DNA of 64,000 bases from positions 2,914,001-2,978,000 of the forward strand of contig HG738137.1 in assembly GCA_000499405.2 (NCBI GenBank). The letters are read 5' to 3'. A model generated the notes under the pieces. That model was not told the origin of the DNA, did no database searches, and saw only the letters and a list, made by a program, of their open reading frames with translations. Positions within the stretch are counted from its first letter, which is position 1; each line of letters begins with the position of its first letter. Shown here in pieces: positions 62,154 through 64,000 of this stretch. This DNA comes from Onchocerca volvulus. Its lineage: Eukaryota > Nematoda > Chromadorea > Rhabditida > Onchocercidae. The position numbers were made by a program, and so were the translations under genes.

Positions 62154-62301
62154 ATGAATTCTCGTATTGTTTGTTGGAATCTTGCCTTTCTAATTCTTGT
62201 TGTGGCAAAGAAAAAATTGAAAGAGCAAGAAATCATCCAGCGAACGTTGAAGGATTATGATTGGCGTGTGCGACCACGTGGCAATAATCTTTCCTGGCCA
62301 G
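62154..62301 (+). CDS. glc-3: glutamate-gated chloride channel subunit, first exon (partial)
   Basis: The exon encodes 49 residues plus one base. A short hydrophobic leader (NLAFLILVVA) is followed by KKKLKEQEIIQRTLKDYDWR and VRPRGNNLSWP. The DYDWRVRPRG motif starts the extracellular ligand-binding domain of nematode glutamate-gated chloride channels of the Cys-loop family, which are pentameric and targeted by ivermectin. The KLKEQEIIQR lead-in is closest to GLC-3 as I remember it, but AVR-14/AVR-15 types share the core motif, so the symbol is tentative. It ends in phase 1 before gtatac. The next expected exon, beginning near GGPVLVTV, was not found before 64000 and must lie beyond the window. 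Confidence 0.85.
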
Positions 62302-64000
62302 GTATACAATTTTTAAAACTTTATATATAATGTAAGCTTTCTTTAGAATCTAATTTTGAGATTCATAAAATTATGATGTTTATAAAGATAGGTGCAAGTA
62401 ATTAATATCAAAGATAAGTAATCAATATAAAAATTGTTCTCTTCATCCTTCTTGCATTTTATCCGTTTGCACTTGCTTTATCTATCATTATCTTAAAATA
62501 ATAAACTAAACATATATATATATATATGTTTGAAACTTCGTAATCTCAATTTTATTCAGCGTCTCTATGAGTCTTTCTGGTCCAAATTTCATTCCATGAT
62601 GAATTTCAACTTTTAGCAAAATGCAATCCATCATTGCATTTTCTTCAAACTGATGACATGCCACTTGAAAGCAAACAATTTTATTTCTTATTCAATTATC
62701 GTAAAAACCAAATAATCCATCATTGAATTTCCTTCATATTGATGACATGCCATTTAAATACAAATAATTTTTCAATTTTTCAAAAAAAATATATAAAAAC
62801 TAATTGGAATCTTTTAATATTTTCTTTAAATATGTATAGAAATCAATATTTTAAGAAATGCGTGATTTCAATAATTAATTCTTTGTTCCTTTCGCTTTTA
62901 AATTTATTTATAATTTTCCCGCATTAATAATAATTTTTTGTTGTTTTATATGTGAAAAAATGAATGTAAGTATACATAAGTGAGACGCGTATTTGTGAGA
63001 TGTTGATTAGATCAGATTTTCATCCGTCATTAAAAAAAAATTTTTTGTATCAAAAGAAAATATGATCATTTTTCTTTTTTTTTTTATTTGTTCTATTCCA
63101 TGCTTCAGATTTATATCATTTATTGTTCCTGAAAGTTATTTTCATTCTCCCGTTTTCCTTCTCTTCCTACTTCGATGCTTTGAATTTTCTAGAAAAATTT
63201 TTGACTGGAAATTTTGAAAGCAACTGACTGGAAAATTCTTCTTCATGTTAACAGAAATCTTGAAGAGTACTTTTCTTTCTTTGCTGAACTTCTAAACTAT
63301 GACTGCATTAACGAAATACTCCGAAGATGAAATAAGAGCCACAATATTTTTAAAAACTGATAATATCACTTAAAGTTCTCAAATTTCCCAGAAATTCTTA
63401 AATTACCGATTATTTTCCAACTCATCATAACAACAGATATCTTCTTACTCTTCGAATATATTATTGCACTCTGCCTAAGGTGCAATGTGATACTCAATAA
63501 ATTTGAAATTCTCAGATAAAAAAAAAAAAAAAAATCAACCGTTATCATTAAATACCATATGCCTTCACAAAGATTTCAGAAATTCCAACGAAGGAAAGTG
63601 CAAATGGAACAATTTTATAGCAAAATTTCAAACTTTAAAGTTCAACATAAATTATGAAATTTGAGATTATGAAAAAAATATGAAACAAGCATTGTTTATG
63701 CTTCGATTGCAAGATGGATAAGCATATCAATAATCAGCATTGATATAGTGAGCCTCGATAGTTGAAAGCTGTAATTTGTGATCATTTAGAAAAAAATTCT
63801 TATTTTTTTTTATTATTGGAAATATCTTCAAGTTAAAAATATTCAAAGAAAAATACTATGCTGTTGATTCTAATTAATGACTGGTGATGAAGTATCTGAC
63901 AGATATTAACAGTTTCGAGTTTAAGAAAGAAATGAAATTAATTAATTTCAAATTATGCAACTTTTGTATGGTATGATATACACATAAAGTTAACTATGTA
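62302..64000 (+). other. first intron of the GluCl gene
   Basis: No exon encoding the next channel segment (conserved V-V-N-Y-L-R-S-I block) is present up to the right edge. It contains an 89-bp-spaced duplicated block (62625-62772). Confidence 0.6.
62625..62772 (+). repeat. duplicated block with 89-bp period
   Basis: 'aatccatcattg' and about 45 following bases, including 'tgatgacatgcca', occur at 62625 and again at 62714 with roughly 15-20% divergence. Confidence 0.75.

Overview
The window is eukaryotic and almost certainly nematode. It is AT-rich with small exons, GT..AG introns and long homopolymer-T tracts. Several start codons sit a few bases after an acceptor-like AG, which suggests spliced-leader trans-splicing. 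The recognisable products are typical nematode neuronal proteins: a MEC-8-type RRM protein, a GCY-28-type receptor guanylyl cyclase, an innexin, a saposin-like secreted protein and a glutamate-gated chloride channel. A filarial or other clade III parasite fits the base composition and the large introns, but that is inference.

Layout, left to right. (1) 1-10578: the 3' part of a mec-8/RBPMS-like gene (+), with a clear second-RRM exon at 447-649 and a candidate last exon at 10464-10578. (2) 10579-18436: non-coding, with simple and tandem repeats. (3) 18463-47606: one large receptor guanylyl cyclase locus (+). Two related but divergent ligand-binding exons, 1a at 18463-19321 and 1b at 29933-30962, each carry their own signal peptide and end in the same phase at the same homologous position. 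Only one downstream set of twenty exons (36965-47606) exists. It encodes the rest of the ectodomain, a single TM helix, a long linker, a pseudokinase domain and the cyclase. The simplest reading is one gene with alternative first exons. I could rebuild every junction in frame: about 1332 residues from exon 1b or about 1275 from exon 1a. (4) 50672-54101: an innexin gene (-) of 13 inferred exons, tail-to-tail with the cyclase. (5) 54204-55850: the innexin/saposin intergenic region, with a 24/26-bp minisatellite, a 60-bp duplication carrying heat-shock-element-like palindromes, and two speculative small ORFs. (6) 55866-56408: a two-exon saposin-B protein (+). (7) 56430-62139: non-coding with repeats. 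(8) 62154-62301: the first exon of a glutamate-gated chloride channel (+), running off the right edge.

The introns hold many repeats: a 277-bp MITE-like element with 23-bp terminal inverted repeats, a diverged two-copy family, a three-copy family with a retroelement-like tail, hairpins, and AC/GT, AT and ATT microsatellites. No tRNA, rRNA or CRISPR array was seen. Functionally, the cyclase (cGMP signalling), the innexin (gap junctions) and the GluCl (inhibitory transmission) would all act in excitable cells, but nothing in the sequence shows co-regulation.
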